From: Nocardioides sp. cx-173
GTDB taxonomy: Bacteria > Actinomycetota > Actinomycetes > Propionibacteriales > Nocardioidaceae
DNA: 64,000 nucleotides
Assembly (NCBI RefSeq): GCF_021117365.1
Contig: NZ_CP088262.1
Location: 4,094,501-4,158,500 of the forward strand
Reading direction: 5' to 3'
Position numbers and translations under genes: made by a program
Notes under the pieces: generated by a model
Told to the model about the DNA's origin: nothing
Database searches by the model: none
What the model saw: the letters and a program-made list of their open reading frames with translations, nothing else
Shown: piece by piece, positions 1 through 8,768 of the stretch
Layout of the letters: every line of letters starts with the position of its first letter
Numbering within the stretch: the stretch's first letter is position 1

Positions 1-934
1 GCGCCTCGCGGTGCTCCTCCGGGCCGAAGAGGGTGATGGTGGAGCTGGTCTCGGTCAGGCCGTAGGCATTGACGAAGCCGACGTCGGGCCACGCACTCAA
101 CGCGCGCTCGATGAGCGCGGAGGGCATCGGCGCGCCTCCGTACGAGAGGGAGCGCAGCGAGGGCACCGGCGCGTCGCCCGCGGAGTCGATGATCCGCGCG
201 AGCATCGTCGGCACGACCATCGCACTGGTCACCGCCTGCTCTTGCACGGTCTGCAGCCACTCCTGGGCCGTGAACGACTCCAGCACCAGGGTCCGGCGGC
301 CCGCGTAGAGGTTGGTGATCACGTTGGCGACCGCGGCGATGTGGTACGGCGGCACGCTCACGAGCGCTGCATCCGTCTCGTCGGCCGAGGCGAAGTCCAC
401 CGTGCCGAGCACGTACGACGTCAGGTTGGCGTGCCGCAGCAGCACGCCCTTGGGCTCCGAGGTGGTGCCGCTGGTGTAGATGACGACGGCGACGTCCGCC
501 TCGTCCAGGTCCTCGATGCCGTCGACGGGCTCGTCGACGGGTTGCGGATCGGTCGCCGTCAATGCGAGCCAGTCCGCGATGGTGATGGCCTCGATGCCAT
601 TGCGCGCGAGGTGAGTCAGGGCCTCCGGGTCGGCGATGCCCAGAGCTCCGCGGTGCTTCACCAGCAGGGCATCGAGCTGCGCCTCACCCAGTCGGTAGTT
701 GAGCGGGACGAGCGGGACACCCGCGCGCGCCGCGGCGAAGAGGGCGACCGGGAAGGCGGGGCCGTTCACGCCGAGGTAGACGACGCCGGAGGCGCCCCGC
801 CTGCGCAGGGCGGCCGCGCCGGCATCGGCACGCCGGGACAGCTCCTCGGCGGTGATCCCGTCGGCCCGGGAGCCGATCAGCACCCGGTCGCCGAAGCCGT
901 CGGCAGCCATGTCCAGCAGGAGGGTGAGCCGCAT
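1..934 (-). CDS. Acyl-CoA synthetase (AMP-binding), C-terminus cut by window edge
   Basis: ATP-dependent ligase that activates a carboxylic acid to its acyl-CoA through an acyl-adenylate. The adenylate-forming P-loop reads YTSGTTSEPKG, and further on the A5-type motif NAYGLTET is visible. About 311 residues are present; relatives have roughly 500, so the C-terminal subdomain lies off the left edge. The ATG at 934 is preferred to the in-frame ATG at 910 because it keeps the whole N-terminal helix. It follows the 103-residue gene by 12 bases, so the two are probably co-transcribed. In this setting it would make the entry CoA thioester of the catabolic island; the substrate cannot be read from the sequence. 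Confidence 0.9.
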   Translation of the reverse strand, partial: MRLTLLLDMAADGFGDRVLIGSRADGITAEELSRRADAGAAALRRRGASGVVYLGVNGPAFPVALFAAARAGVPLVPLNYRLGEAQLDALLVKHRGALGIADPEALTHLARNGIEAITIADWLALTATDPQPVDEPVDGIEDLDEADVAVVIYTSGTTSEPKGVLLRHANLTSYVLGTVDFASADETDAALVSVPPYHIAAVANVITNLYAGRRTLVLESFTAQEWLQTVQEQAVTSAMVVPTMLARIIDSAGDAPVPSLRSLSYGGAPMPSALIERALSAWPDVGFVNAYGLTETSSTITLFGPEEHREA

Positions 935-946
935 CGTGCGCGCCGA

Positions 947-1258
947 TCAGTCGGAGGCCGGCAGCGGCCGCGCGGTGCGGACGTCGAGGACCTGCCCGTT
1001 CAGCGCGAGGGCGTACTGACCGGGCTTCGTGCAGAGCACCTCGATCGTGTCCGCCTCGTCGACGTACCGCTTTCCCAGCTTCGTCTCCCCGGCGAGAGCG
1101 GGGTCGGGCGTGGCGCCGGACGCGCCCTCGCCGGGCTTGGCCATGGCCACGCCGCCGCAGGTCAGGTCGACCTCTCCCGTGGGTGCGCGGGTGACGATCA
1201 CCGCGGTTGAATCGACTGCACTGGTCAGGGCCTGCCCGACCTGAAGCTGCTCGGCCAC
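947..1258 (-). CDS. Small conserved-type protein upstream of acyl-CoA synthetase
   Basis: A 103-residue protein with a GTG start preceded by GGGAG at good spacing. It has no signal peptide or membrane segment. Two cysteines (in DLTCGG and EVLCTKPG) and glycine-rich beta-type segments are visible, but I recognise no named domain. It sits 12 bases upstream of the acyl-CoA synthetase start on the same strand, which suggests it is a partner of that enzyme or a small accessory protein. The reading frame is convincing because of the ribosome site, the tight spacing and the codon use. Function unknown. Confidence 0.7.
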   Translation of the reverse strand: MAEQLQVGQALTSAVDSTAVIVTRAPTGEVDLTCGGVAMAKPGEGASGATPDPALAGETKLGKRYVDEADTIEVLCTKPGQYALALNGQVLDVRTARPLPASD

Positions 1259-1333
1259 CGTCTGTACTCCCTCATTGCTGCAACGTCGTCGGGCATCCCG
1301 GTCTATCGAGAACCCGATCAGGTCAAATCTACT

Positions 1334-1351
1334 ATATGAGATTACTGATTC
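1334..1351. promoter_or_regulatory. Candidate operator site 1 (GAATCAG half-site)
   Basis: On the minus strand this reads GAATCAGTAATCTCATAT and is followed by a TATAGT -10-like hexamer. It lies about 80 bases upstream of the 103-residue gene/acyl-CoA synthetase operon. It is one of the weaker members of the shared CAATCA-N6-TGATTG family; only the left half matches well. Confidence 0.4.
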
Positions 1352-1365
1352 TACGTCGATGTGGA

Positions 1366-2130
1366 TCAGCGTCCCCGCCAGACCGGCGGCCGCTTCTCGG
1401 CGAACGCGGTGGCGCCCTCCTGGGCGTCGGCCGAGGCGAACACCGGGCGGTACAGCTCCTCCTGGCGCTGCCAGCCCTCGCTGATGGTCCAGTCCGCCGA
1501 CTGGCGCGCGATCTGCTTGGTCACCTGCACTGCCAGTGGCCCGTTCGCCGCGATCGCGGCCGCGAGCTCGAGGGCTCCCTCCAGGGCCGCCCCGTCGTCG
1601 GCGATGCGGTTGACCAGGCCGAGCGCGTAGGCACGCTCGGCATCGATCGGGTCACCCGTCAGCAGGAGCTCGAGCGCCGCCGCGTACGGCATCCGCTGGG
1701 GCAGCAGCAGGGCCGCGCCGCCGCCGGCGACGAGCGCGCGCTTAACCTCGGGGACGCCGTACCGGCTGCTGCGCGCGGCGACGGTGAGGTCGCAGGCGAG
1801 CATCAGCTCGAAGCCTCCGGCAAGCGCCCAGCCCTCGACCGCGGCGATCAGCGGCTTGCGTGGGGGCGTCGCCGTGATGCCTCCGAAGCCGCGGTCGGGG
1901 ATGTTGGGCTTGTCGCCGCGCAGGAAGGCTTTGAGATCCATCCCGGCACAGAACGTGCCACCGGCGCCGGTCAGCACCCCGACCCTCAGGTCGTCGTCGG
2001 CGTCGAGCTGGTCGGCCGCCGCGGCGAGTGCGCGGGCGGCTGCCCCGTCCAGCGCGTTCTTCACCTCGGGACGGTTGATCGTGATCACGAGGACGTGGTC
2101 GCGACGCTCCACCAGGACGGGCTCTGTCAT
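1366..2130 (-). CDS. Enoyl-CoA hydratase/isomerase (crotonase) family protein
   Basis: Soluble crotonase-fold enzyme of 254 residues that probably hydrates a 2-enoyl-CoA in beta-oxidation. The oxyanion-hole segment FCAGMDLKAF (about residues 60-69) and both acid residues of classical hydratases, Glu108 (AGGFE) and Glu128 (GVPE), are in place with the usual 20-residue spacing, so it should be catalytically competent. The ATG at 2130 is chosen over one nine codons upstream because it has AGGAAG at good distance. It lies 16 bases downstream of the MDR reductase on the same strand. A clear paralogue is at 49118-49879, which shares KPLIAAVEGWAL and ends with the same RxPVW motif. Confidence 0.9.
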   Translation of the reverse strand: MTEPVLVERRDHVLVITINRPEVKNALDGAAARALAAAADQLDADDDLRVGVLTGAGGTFCAGMDLKAFLRGDKPNIPDRGFGGITATPPRKPLIAAVEGWALAGGFELMLACDLTVAARSSRYGVPEVKRALVAGGGAALLLPQRMPYAAALELLLTGDPIDAERAYALGLVNRIADDGAALEGALELAAAIAANGPLAVQVTKQIARQSADWTISEGWQRQEELYRPVFASADAQEGATAFAEKRPPVWRGR

Positions 2131-2146
2131 GTCTCTTTCTCTTCCT

Positions 2147-3121
2147 TCACTCCGCAACGCGGATGACGACCTTGCCGGTGTGCTTGCGATCCGCGACCCG
2201 CTGCAGCGCGACGGCGACGTCGTCGAGGTCGTGCACCTCGGAGACGGCCGGTCGCATGCCCTGCGCCACGAGGTCCGCCAGGAGCTGGCGCCCGCGGGCG
2301 GTCTCCTCCGGAAGCTTGGCGTTCCAGGTGCGGACCTCCATCCCGCGCACCGTGACGTTCTTCAGCAGCACCAGGTTGAGGGGGATCTTGGGGATGTCTC
2401 CCGCGGCGAAGCCGATGCTGACGAAGCGTCCACCCCAGCGGACCGCTCGCAGCGCGGGCTCGGCGTAGCGGTCACCGATCGCGTCGATCACCAGGTCGGC
2501 GCCGCCACCGGTGATCTCCTTGATGCGCCCCTTGAGGTCCTCGGTGGAGTAGTCGATGCCGGCCTCGGCGCCGAGCTCGGTGGCCACGGACAAGCGCTCC
2601 CGCGAGGACGCCGCCCCGATGACCCGGGCCCCCAGACGGACCGCAAGGTCGACGGTGGCCGTGCCGACACCTCCGGCCGCTCCGAGGACCACCACCCAGT
2701 CACCCGGCTTGAGGGAGCCCGCCGTGACCAGGCCGTGGTAGGCCGTCATGGACGTGACCCGGAAGGCCGCAGCCTCGATCATCGAGAGCCCGACCGGCAC
2801 CGGGTACAGGTCCGAGGCGGGTACGGCGATCTGCTCGGCCATCCCGCCCGACATCGCGGAGCCGTACACCGCATCGCCCACCGCGAAGCCGGTCACGCCC
2901 TCCCCCACCGCCGCGACGGAGCCGGCGAACTCGCTGCCAGGCGTGAACGGCACCGGGATCGAGACCTGGTAGCGATCCGCGATGAACAGCAGGTCGGGGA
3001 AGTTCACCGCGGCAGCCTTGACGTCGACCAGGACCTGCCCCGACGCCAGCTGCGGCGCCGGGACGTCGCGTACGACGATGCGCTCGGGCCCGCCGTACTG
3101 CTCACACAGTGCTGCCTTCAT
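2147..3121 (-). CDS. Zinc-independent MDR family NADPH:quinone/enoyl-CoA-type reductase
   Basis: A 324-residue medium-chain dehydrogenase/reductase. It has the N-terminal GroES-like fold (starting MKAALCEQYGGPE) and the nucleotide-binding motif VVVLGAAGGVGTAT in the second domain. The cysteine/histidine zinc ligands of alcohol dehydrogenases are missing, which matches the quinone-oxidoreductase or enoyl-reductase branch. It probably uses NADPH to reduce a conjugated C=C bond, or acts on an acyl-CoA. The ATG at 3121 carries GGGGGAG just upstream; the longer frame adds 21 residues unlike the family. It forms an operon with the crotonase downstream, and its promoter faces the thiolase/DUF35 genes. 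Confidence 0.9.
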   Translation of the reverse strand: MKAALCEQYGGPERIVVRDVPAPQLASGQVLVDVKAAAVNFPDLLFIADRYQVSIPVPFTPGSEFAGSVAAVGEGVTGFAVGDAVYGSAMSGGMAEQIAVPASDLYPVPVGLSMIEAAAFRVTSMTAYHGLVTAGSLKPGDWVVVLGAAGGVGTATVDLAVRLGARVIGAASSRERLSVATELGAEAGIDYSTEDLKGRIKEITGGGADLVIDAIGDRYAEPALRAVRWGGRFVSIGFAAGDIPKIPLNLVLLKNVTVRGMEVRTWNAKLPEETARGRQLLADLVAQGMRPAVSEVHDLDDVAVALQRVADRKHTGKVVIRVAE

Positions 3122-3131
3122 GACTCCCCCA

Positions 3132-3149
3132 CTTGTAGGTAATTCTTCT
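3132..3149. promoter_or_regulatory. Candidate operator site 2 (weak)
   Basis: The plus strand reads CTTGTAGGTAATTCTTCT in the divergent region between the MDR reductase and the thiolase-like gene. It matches the central AGGTAA-T part of the stronger site at 26785 but not the outer arms. It is the weakest of the 14 sites. Confidence 0.3.
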
Positions 3150-3272
3150 ATCTGTATATCGGGACTCAGGGGCACACTTCGCACGGCGTCCCGTCAGCCG
3201 GGAATCTCGACCACACCAGCGGGCAGTGACATGGCACGGTGCGAGCCACGACCACGACCGAAGGGACGTCGC

Positions 3273-4427
3273 ATGGACCACCAGGCGCAGCGCGAGGCTG
3301 TCGTCGTCGGGATCGGGCGGACGGCCTTCAGCAAGGCATCGGGGCGAACACCCTTGGCGATGGCCGCCGAGGCAGCCCGCGCGGCCCTGTCCGACGCCGG
3401 CATCCCGGCCGGCGAGGTCGACGGCGTCATCGACTTCCACACCAACGACTCGGCCTCGGCTGCCGACGTCGGGCGGGCCATCGGCGCCGTCGACCTGGGA
3501 GTGGCACTCGACGTGAGCGGTGGCGGGAACGTGGCCGTGACGGTCGTGGGGCAGGCGGTGGCCGCCGTCCAGGCCGGGATCTGCACCACGGCCGTCGTCT
3601 TCCGCTCGTTCAACGGCCGGTCCGGCAACCGCTACGGCAACAACGCGGGCATCCAGCTGCGCAGCGACATGCAGTTCGCCGCCCTCAGCGGCTACGTCGT
3701 CCCGTCCATGTGGATCGCGGGCTTCGGTCAGCGGCAGCGACACGTCTACGGGCTCACCGACGAGGACTACGGGCACATCGCCATCACCACCCGACAGCAC
3801 GCGGTCGCCAACGAGCACGCGATGCTGCGCCAGCCGCTCGACATGGACGCCTACCTGGCCTCCCCGTGGATCAACGAGCCGTTCCGCAAGCTCGACTGCT
3901 GCCTGGAGACCGACGGCGCGGTCGCCCTGGTGATCACCACCCTGGAGCGGGCCGGAAGCCTGCGCCAGATTCCGATCCGGGTGGCGGGCTTCGGCGAGGC
4001 GCACACCAACGGAGGCTCCTGGACCGGCGGTTTCCCCGACTACGCGGAGATGTACTCCGCCTACGCCGCCAAGCGGCTGTGGAACAGCACCGACCTGTGC
4101 CCCTCCGACATCGACGTCGCCCTGATGTACGACTGCTTCACCGCGACGACCTTTGCGACGGTCGGCGACTTCGGCCTGTGCGACAAGGGTGAGACCGGCG
4201 CCTTCTACGCCGACGGCAAGGCCACGTACGGCGGCGATGTCGTCATCAATCCCCACGGCGGCCTGCTGTCGGAGGGCTACATCCACGGCCTCAACCATCA
4301 CTACGAGGCGGTGCTGCAGCTGCGCGGCCAGGCCGGCGTGCGCCAGGTCGACGACGCCGCCAACGCACTCGTCACGGCCGGCGCCGGCCCCTCGGGCGGC
4401 GCCCTGATCTACCAGGCGGTCCGATGA
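3273..4427 (+). CDS. Thiolase-like lipid-transfer (SCP-x/Ltp type) protein, aldolase-partner
   Basis: A 384-residue thiolase-fold protein of the lipid-transfer subgroup, without an obvious sterol-carrier domain. It contains the NPHGG motif (in VVINPHGGLLSEGYIHG) typical of this subgroup. It overlaps the next gene by ATGA, and that gene encodes a DUF35 Zn-ribbon/OB protein. In actinobacterial sterol side-chain degradation such pairs (Ltp2 with the DUF35 part of ChsH2) cleave a beta-hydroxyacyl-CoA by retro-aldol chemistry, releasing a ketone or aldehyde. By analogy this pair should cut a branched or ring-attached 3-hydroxyacyl-CoA. The start at ATG 3273 removes a non-family extension. Confidence 0.85.
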   Translation: MDHQAQREAVVVGIGRTAFSKASGRTPLAMAAEAARAALSDAGIPAGEVDGVIDFHTNDSASAADVGRAIGAVDLGVALDVSGGGNVAVTVVGQAVAAVQAGICTTAVVFRSFNGRSGNRYGNNAGIQLRSDMQFAALSGYVVPSMWIAGFGQRQRHVYGLTDEDYGHIAITTRQHAVANEHAMLRQPLDMDAYLASPWINEPFRKLDCCLETDGAVALVITTLERAGSLRQIPIRVAGFGEAHTNGGSWTGGFPDYAEMYSAYAAKRLWNSTDLCPSDIDVALMYDCFTATTFATVGDFGLCDKGETGAFYADGKATYGGDVVINPHGGLLSEGYIHGLNHHYEAVLQLRGQAGVRQVDDAANALVTAGAGPSGGALIYQAVR

Positions 4428-4846
4428 GCACCACGGCAGCGATCATCCCGCCTCCCCCGGCCCCGCTGATCGACGAGGACAGCCGCGGCTTCTGGGAGGC
4501 CACCCGCGAGGGCAGGATCGCGCTGTGCCGCTGCACGGAGTGCGGCAGCTGGCTCGGTCGCCCGCTGGAGCGGTGCCACGTGTGCGCCGGTCCCACCGCC
4601 TTCGCCGACGTGGCGGGCACGGGCACCATCTACACGTTCATCGTGGTGCACCGCCCGGTCATCCCCGCCTACGCCGACCTGGTCCCCTACGTCATCGCCG
4701 TCGTCGAGCTCGACGAGGGCCCACGGCTGCCCGGCATCCTGCTGGGCGAGAACGGCGCGGGCGTCGCCATCGGGCAGCCCGTGCGGGCCGAGCTGTCGGC
4801 CGTGCCTGGGACCGAGGAGCGCGCGGTCGCGTTCCGCCGCTCCTGA
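4424..4846 (+). CDS. DUF35 zinc-ribbon/OB-fold protein, partner of the thiolase
   Basis: A 140-residue protein with a rubredoxin-like zinc ribbon (CTEC at about residues 38-41 and CHVC about 12 residues later) followed by an OB fold containing PYVIAVVELDEGPRLPG. Proteins of this family bind acyl-CoA and form obligate complexes with lipid-transfer thiolases. The gene begins inside the stop region of the thiolase (ATGA), so the two are translationally coupled. It should be the CoA-binding subunit of the proposed retro-aldolase. The same pairing exists as a single fused polypeptide at 37470-39137. Confidence 0.88.
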   Translation: MSTTAAIIPPPPAPLIDEDSRGFWEATREGRIALCRCTECGSWLGRPLERCHVCAGPTAFADVAGTGTIYTFIVVHRPVIPAYADLVPYVIAVVELDEGPRLPGILLGENGAGVAIGQPVRAELSAVPGTEERAVAFRRS

Positions 4847-4853
4847 GTGGCCC

Positions 4854-6428
4854 TCAGCCCGCCGCGGACTCCGCAGCCGCGGCCTCCCGGGCGACCCGGG
4901 CCGCCTCGGCCCCGGAGGTGGTGCGCAGCGGCCGCTCCTTGATGAGGAGGGCGAGCACGAACGCGAGCACCGCGATCCCCGCGGCGACGGCGAAGACGGT
5001 ATTGGTGGCATCGGCGAAGCCGACCAGGACCCGACGCTCGAGGGCGTCCGGCAGCAGGCTGATCCAGGTCGAGTCGTCCAGGGTCGGCTCCGGGGCGCCT
5101 GCGGGCAGGCCGGCGCGGATCTCGTCGTCGATCGGGGCGAGCTCCTCGTCGGTCCGCGCGAAGAGGATGGACAGGAAGAGCGCGGTCCCCAGGGTCGCGC
5201 CGATGGACCGGAAGAAGGTGTTGGCGGCGGTGACGACGCCGATGTCACGGGGCTCGACCTCGTTCTGCATGGCGATCATGACCGGGAAGAGACTCAGGCC
5301 CTGTCCGATCCCGAAGACCGACAGCACCAGCGCCGTCTGCCACAGCGGCGTGTCCGCTCCGACGCGAGCCAGCCAGACGAGCGCGGCGACGAAGCAGCCC
5401 GCCCCGACGATGGGGAAGATGCGGTAGCGCCCAGAGCGGCCGATCGAGCGGCCCACGACGTAGGCCGACAGCAGGTTGACCACCATCAGGGGTGCCAGCA
5501 GGAGCCCGGACTCGGCCGGTGTCGCTCCCTTGGCGATCTGCAGGTACAGCGGGACCACCGCGACGCCGCCGAGGAGCACCATGCCGGTGACCACCGTGTG
5601 CAGTGAGCCCAAGGAGACCGTCGAGCTGCGGAACATGCGGACCGGCACGAGCGCCTCATCGCCCATCCGCCACTGGCTCACCACGAAGAGCGCCACTCCG
5701 GCAACGCCGATGAGGTAGCACGCCCACGCCCCGGGGGAGTCCCATCCCCACAGTCGGCCCTGCTCGGCGACGAGGAGGATCGGCAGCACCGCGACGACGA
5801 GCAGCACCGCGCCGCGCCAGTCGATCCGGTGGTCGAGTCGGTGGTGCTCGAGCTTGAGCACGACCTTCGCCACGACGTACGACGCCGCGCCCAGAGGGAC
5901 GTTGATCAGGAAGATCCACCGCCAGCCGTCGATGCCCAGGATCGTGTCGGCCTCGGCGAAGAAGCCGCCCACGAGCGGGCCGGCCATCGCGGAGGCGGCG
6001 TAGACGGTGAGGTAGTAGCTCTGGTAGCGGGCCCGCTCGCGTGGCGAGATGATGTCGGCGAGGATCGCGAAGATCAACGGCGTGATCCCACCCGCACCGA
6101 CGCCTTGGATCGCGCGGAACACCGCGAGCATGTACATCGAGGTCGCCAGCGAGCACAGCAGCGACCCGACGATGAAGATGGCGATCGAGACCAGGTAGAG
6201 CCGCTTGCGTCCGTAGATGTCGGAGAGCTTGCCGAAGATCGGCGTGAAGATCGTGGCCGTCACCAGGAACGCCGTGGTGACCCAGACCTGCTCGGAGAGA
6301 CCGTGGAGGTCGTCGCCGATGGTGCGGATCGCCGTCACGACCACCGTCGTGTCGAGCGAGGCCAGGAACATGCCCAGCATGAGCCCCGACAGGACGGTGA
6401 GCTTCTGCCGGTGAGTCAGCTCTGCCAC
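4854..6428 (-). CDS. MFS transporter, DHA2 (14-TM drug:H+ antiporter) type
   Basis: A 524-residue integral membrane protein with about 14 hydrophobic helices. MFS motif A is present as GKLSDIYGRKRLY between the second and third helices, and GPLVGG matches antiporter motif C. The N-terminus LASLDTTVVVTAI is typical of the EmrB/QacA group. It would export a toxic substrate or intermediate, or import the growth substrate, using the proton gradient. It starts with GTG and lies 39 bases after the SDR gene, so it is probably the last gene of the P450-SDR-MFS run. Confidence 0.9.
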   Translation of the reverse strand: MAELTHRQKLTVLSGLMLGMFLASLDTTVVVTAIRTIGDDLHGLSEQVWVTTAFLVTATIFTPIFGKLSDIYGRKRLYLVSIAIFIVGSLLCSLATSMYMLAVFRAIQGVGAGGITPLIFAILADIISPRERARYQSYYLTVYAASAMAGPLVGGFFAEADTILGIDGWRWIFLINVPLGAASYVVAKVVLKLEHHRLDHRIDWRGAVLLVVAVLPILLVAEQGRLWGWDSPGAWACYLIGVAGVALFVVSQWRMGDEALVPVRMFRSSTVSLGSLHTVVTGMVLLGGVAVVPLYLQIAKGATPAESGLLLAPLMVVNLLSAYVVGRSIGRSGRYRIFPIVGAGCFVAALVWLARVGADTPLWQTALVLSVFGIGQGLSLFPVMIAMQNEVEPRDIGVVTAANTFFRSIGATLGTALFLSILFARTDEELAPIDDEIRAGLPAGAPEPTLDDSTWISLLPDALERRVLVGFADATNTVFAVAAGIAVLAFVLALLIKERPLRTTSGAEAARVAREAAAAESAAG

Positions 6429-6467
6429 GCCGCCACCACCACCCAGCCCGCCTGCCTCCAGGCCGTC

Positions 6468-7289
6468 CTACTTGCGTCCGCCGTCGGCCACGATGGTGTT
6501 TCCGGAGATATAGCTGGCCGCGTCCGAGGCGAGGAAGAGCACCGCGTGACCGATCTCCTCCGGCTCGCCGATCCGCCCGACCGCGTTGTAGGCCCCCATG
6601 GCCTCCTCGTCCCCGAACTGGCGCAGCGAGACGGCGAGCAGCGGCTCGGAGCGCACGGCACCGCAGGCGACACCGTTGACCCGGACCCCCTTCGGGGTCC
6701 ACGCAGCCGCCATCGACGCGGTCAGGTTGTTCACCGCTGCCTTCGCCGCGCTGTACGGCGCGCCCAGCGCGTAGCCGTTGAACGAGGAGGTGGAGGAGAT
6801 GTTGACGATGGCACCGCCACCGCGCTCGATCATCGCCGCCGCCGCGAAGCGCGAGAGGAACCAGACGCTCGAGGTGTTCAGCTGCTGGATGTGGAACCAG
6901 TCCTCGACGCTCCAGTCGTCGATGGGCTGGGCGTTGAGCCCGCCCATGCCACCGGCGCAGTTCACCAGGATGTCGAGCCGGCCGAGCTGCGCGACAGCCT
7001 GCTGCACCAGGGCCTCGCAGTCGCCCACCTCCGTCACGTCGGTGGGGACCACGAGGCAACGCGACCCGAGCGCCTCGAGCTCGGCCGCGGTCTCCTTCAG
7101 CGGCTCGACGCGCCGCCCCGCCAGCACGACGTCGGCGCCGTACTGCGCGAGGACTCGGGCGACACCGCGACCGATGCCGCTACCGGCACCGGTGACGACC
7201 GCCACCCGTCCGGCGACACTGAAATCCGACGACGACGTTGCACTATCTCCAGTCACCCGTGCACGCTCGCACAGGGGAACCTCGCACAC
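6468..7289 (-). CDS. Short-chain dehydrogenase/reductase (classical SDR)
   Basis: NAD(P)-dependent oxidoreductase of up to 273 residues. The Rossmann motif is TGAGSGIGRG, the catalytic motif YSAAK, the NAG-type motif NCAGG, and the ending is SGNTIVADGG as in classical C-type SDRs. The start is uncertain: ATG 7289 has a loose GGAA upstream, while a GTG at 7256 gives a length closer to the family and is also possible. It sits between the P450 and the MFS gene on the same strand and may oxidise the alcohol made by that P450. Confidence 0.88.
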   Translation of the reverse strand: MCEVPLCERARVTGDSATSSSDFSVAGRVAVVTGAGSGIGRGVARVLAQYGADVVLAGRRVEPLKETAAELEALGSRCLVVPTDVTEVGDCEALVQQAVAQLGRLDILVNCAGGMGGLNAQPIDDWSVEDWFHIQQLNTSSVWFLSRFAAAAMIERGGGAIVNISSTSSFNGYALGAPYSAAKAAVNNLTASMAAAWTPKGVRVNGVACGAVRSEPLLAVSLRQFGDEEAMGAYNAVGRIGEPEEIGHAVLFLASDAASYISGNTIVADGGRK

Positions 7290-7340
7290 ATCTCGATGTT
7301 CCGCTGACCGGTGCGGCGACGCACGACGCCGCCTCTGGGG

Positions 7341-8606
7341 TCAGCTCGGGGCGTCGCTGCGCGGTCCCGGCGTGAAGCGGGCCGGGCACGCGGTCCATCC
7401 GTTGAAGCCACTGCGGTCGGGGTACGGCGCGATGCCGGCCTCGTCGAGCTCGTAGTCGGGCATCCGGCGCAGGATCTGGCTCAGCATCTCGCGGAACATC
7501 AGCCGCGCGAGGTGCGAGCCGACGCAGCGGTGCGGGCCCAGGCCGAAGGACGAGTGTCGGTTGGGGAACCGGTCCGGCCGGAACTCCTGCGGCTCGTCGA
7601 AGACCGCCTCGTCGAAGTTGGCGCCGTACCGGCTCACCAGGATGGGGTCACCCGCCTGCATGGGGCAGCCGCGGTACTCGAAGTCGGAGCGCACCCGCCT
7701 CGGCTGCGAGGCCAGGGGCGGGTAGAAGCGCAGGAACTCCTCGGTCGCCGAGTCCAGCAGCTCCGGCTCGTCGATCAGCCGCTGGCGCAGCTCACGGTCC
7801 TTGTTCAGGTGGATGATCGCGTTCGCTGCGAGCGAGGTGGTGGTGTCCACTCCGCCGATGACCAGGATGTAGGCCAGGCCGATGATCACGTTGTCCGTGA
7901 CCGGCTCCCCGTCCAGCTCCTGGGTCATCAGCCAGCTGATGAGGTCGTCTCGGGGCTCCGCACGGCGGGCGAGGCAGGTCTGGATGAGCGTGTCCAGGAT
8001 GAGCGTGCTCTGGACGGCCTCGTTGAACTCCGGCGAGCCCTGCGGGAAGCCGACCATGTGGTGGACGCTCTCCTGCGCCTCGAGGACCGTCTCCTCCGGG
8101 AACCCGAGCCAGCCCATGGTCACGTACGCCGGCACCGGGCCGACGACATCGGTGAGGAGGTCGCACTCGCCCTTCTCGATGACGCGATCGATGCACGTCG
8201 TGACCCACTGCTCGATGATCGGCTGCATCTTGCGCGACTCCGCCGGAGACAGCTTCGGGTTGAGCAGTCCCCGCACCTTGGTGTGATAGGGCGGGTCGAC
8301 CTCGATCGGGAGCGTCGGCTCGTCGCTGCCGCCGGCGCCGATCGTCGGGATGGACATGCTCGAGACGCCGTCGATCCGCGCCGAGGTGAAGACCTCGGGG
8401 TTCTGGAAGACGTCCTTGATGCCCGCATGGTCGGAGACCACCCAGTAGCCGCCGTACTTCTCGGTCCAGGCGACCGGCGTCTCCTTCAGGGCCATCCACC
8501 CCGCGTGCGGGTCCGCGTTGAACTCGGCGGAGTGGTGGTCGAAGTCGATGACCGGGCAACGCTCGGCTTGGGGCGCGGCGTCCTGACGGGGTGTGACCTC
8601 ACTCAT
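7341..8606 (-). CDS. Cytochrome P450 (bacterial class I type)
   Basis: A 421-residue soluble haem monooxygenase. The I-helix oxygen motif is GGVDTTTS, the K-helix ExxR lies in EEFLRF, and the haem loop FGLGPHRCVG places the thiolate ligand at Cys361. It needs a ferredoxin and a reductase; no ferredoxin gene is adjacent, but two are at 40805 and 46434. The ATG at 8606 has no clear ribosome site, and a TATTCT -10-like sequence about six bases upstream hints at a leaderless message. It probably hydroxylates an aliphatic position of the substrate and starts a P450-SDR-MFS operon. Confidence 0.93.
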   Translation of the reverse strand: MSEVTPRQDAAPQAERCPVIDFDHHSAEFNADPHAGWMALKETPVAWTEKYGGYWVVSDHAGIKDVFQNPEVFTSARIDGVSSMSIPTIGAGGSDEPTLPIEVDPPYHTKVRGLLNPKLSPAESRKMQPIIEQWVTTCIDRVIEKGECDLLTDVVGPVPAYVTMGWLGFPEETVLEAQESVHHMVGFPQGSPEFNEAVQSTLILDTLIQTCLARRAEPRDDLISWLMTQELDGEPVTDNVIIGLAYILVIGGVDTTTSLAANAIIHLNKDRELRQRLIDEPELLDSATEEFLRFYPPLASQPRRVRSDFEYRGCPMQAGDPILVSRYGANFDEAVFDEPQEFRPDRFPNRHSSFGLGPHRCVGSHLARLMFREMLSQILRRMPDYELDEAGIAPYPDRSGFNGWTACPARFTPGPRSDAPS

Positions 8607-8692
8607 AGCCGGAGAATAGGGGGGCCTCAGGCGGCCGCCAGTGGGGCGTTCCGCTCAGCGACACGGTCGCGGCCACGGGTGTCGCAACAGGT

Positions 8693-8710
8693 CGCTATGT
8701 TGACTCATTC
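8693..8710. promoter_or_regulatory. Candidate operator site 3
   Basis: On the minus strand this reads GAATGAGTCAACATAGCG, in the divergent region between the P450 and SRPBCC genes. The first 13 bases closely match the sites at 13628 and 45549 (CAATGAGTTAACA and CAATGAGTTATCT). It overlaps a TTGACT -35-like sequence on the plus strand. Confidence 0.4.
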
Positions 8711-8768
8711 ATGGGGTGCGCTCGCGCGGATCGCCCCGGTCAACACAGGCGCGCAGAGGTGGCAGACC

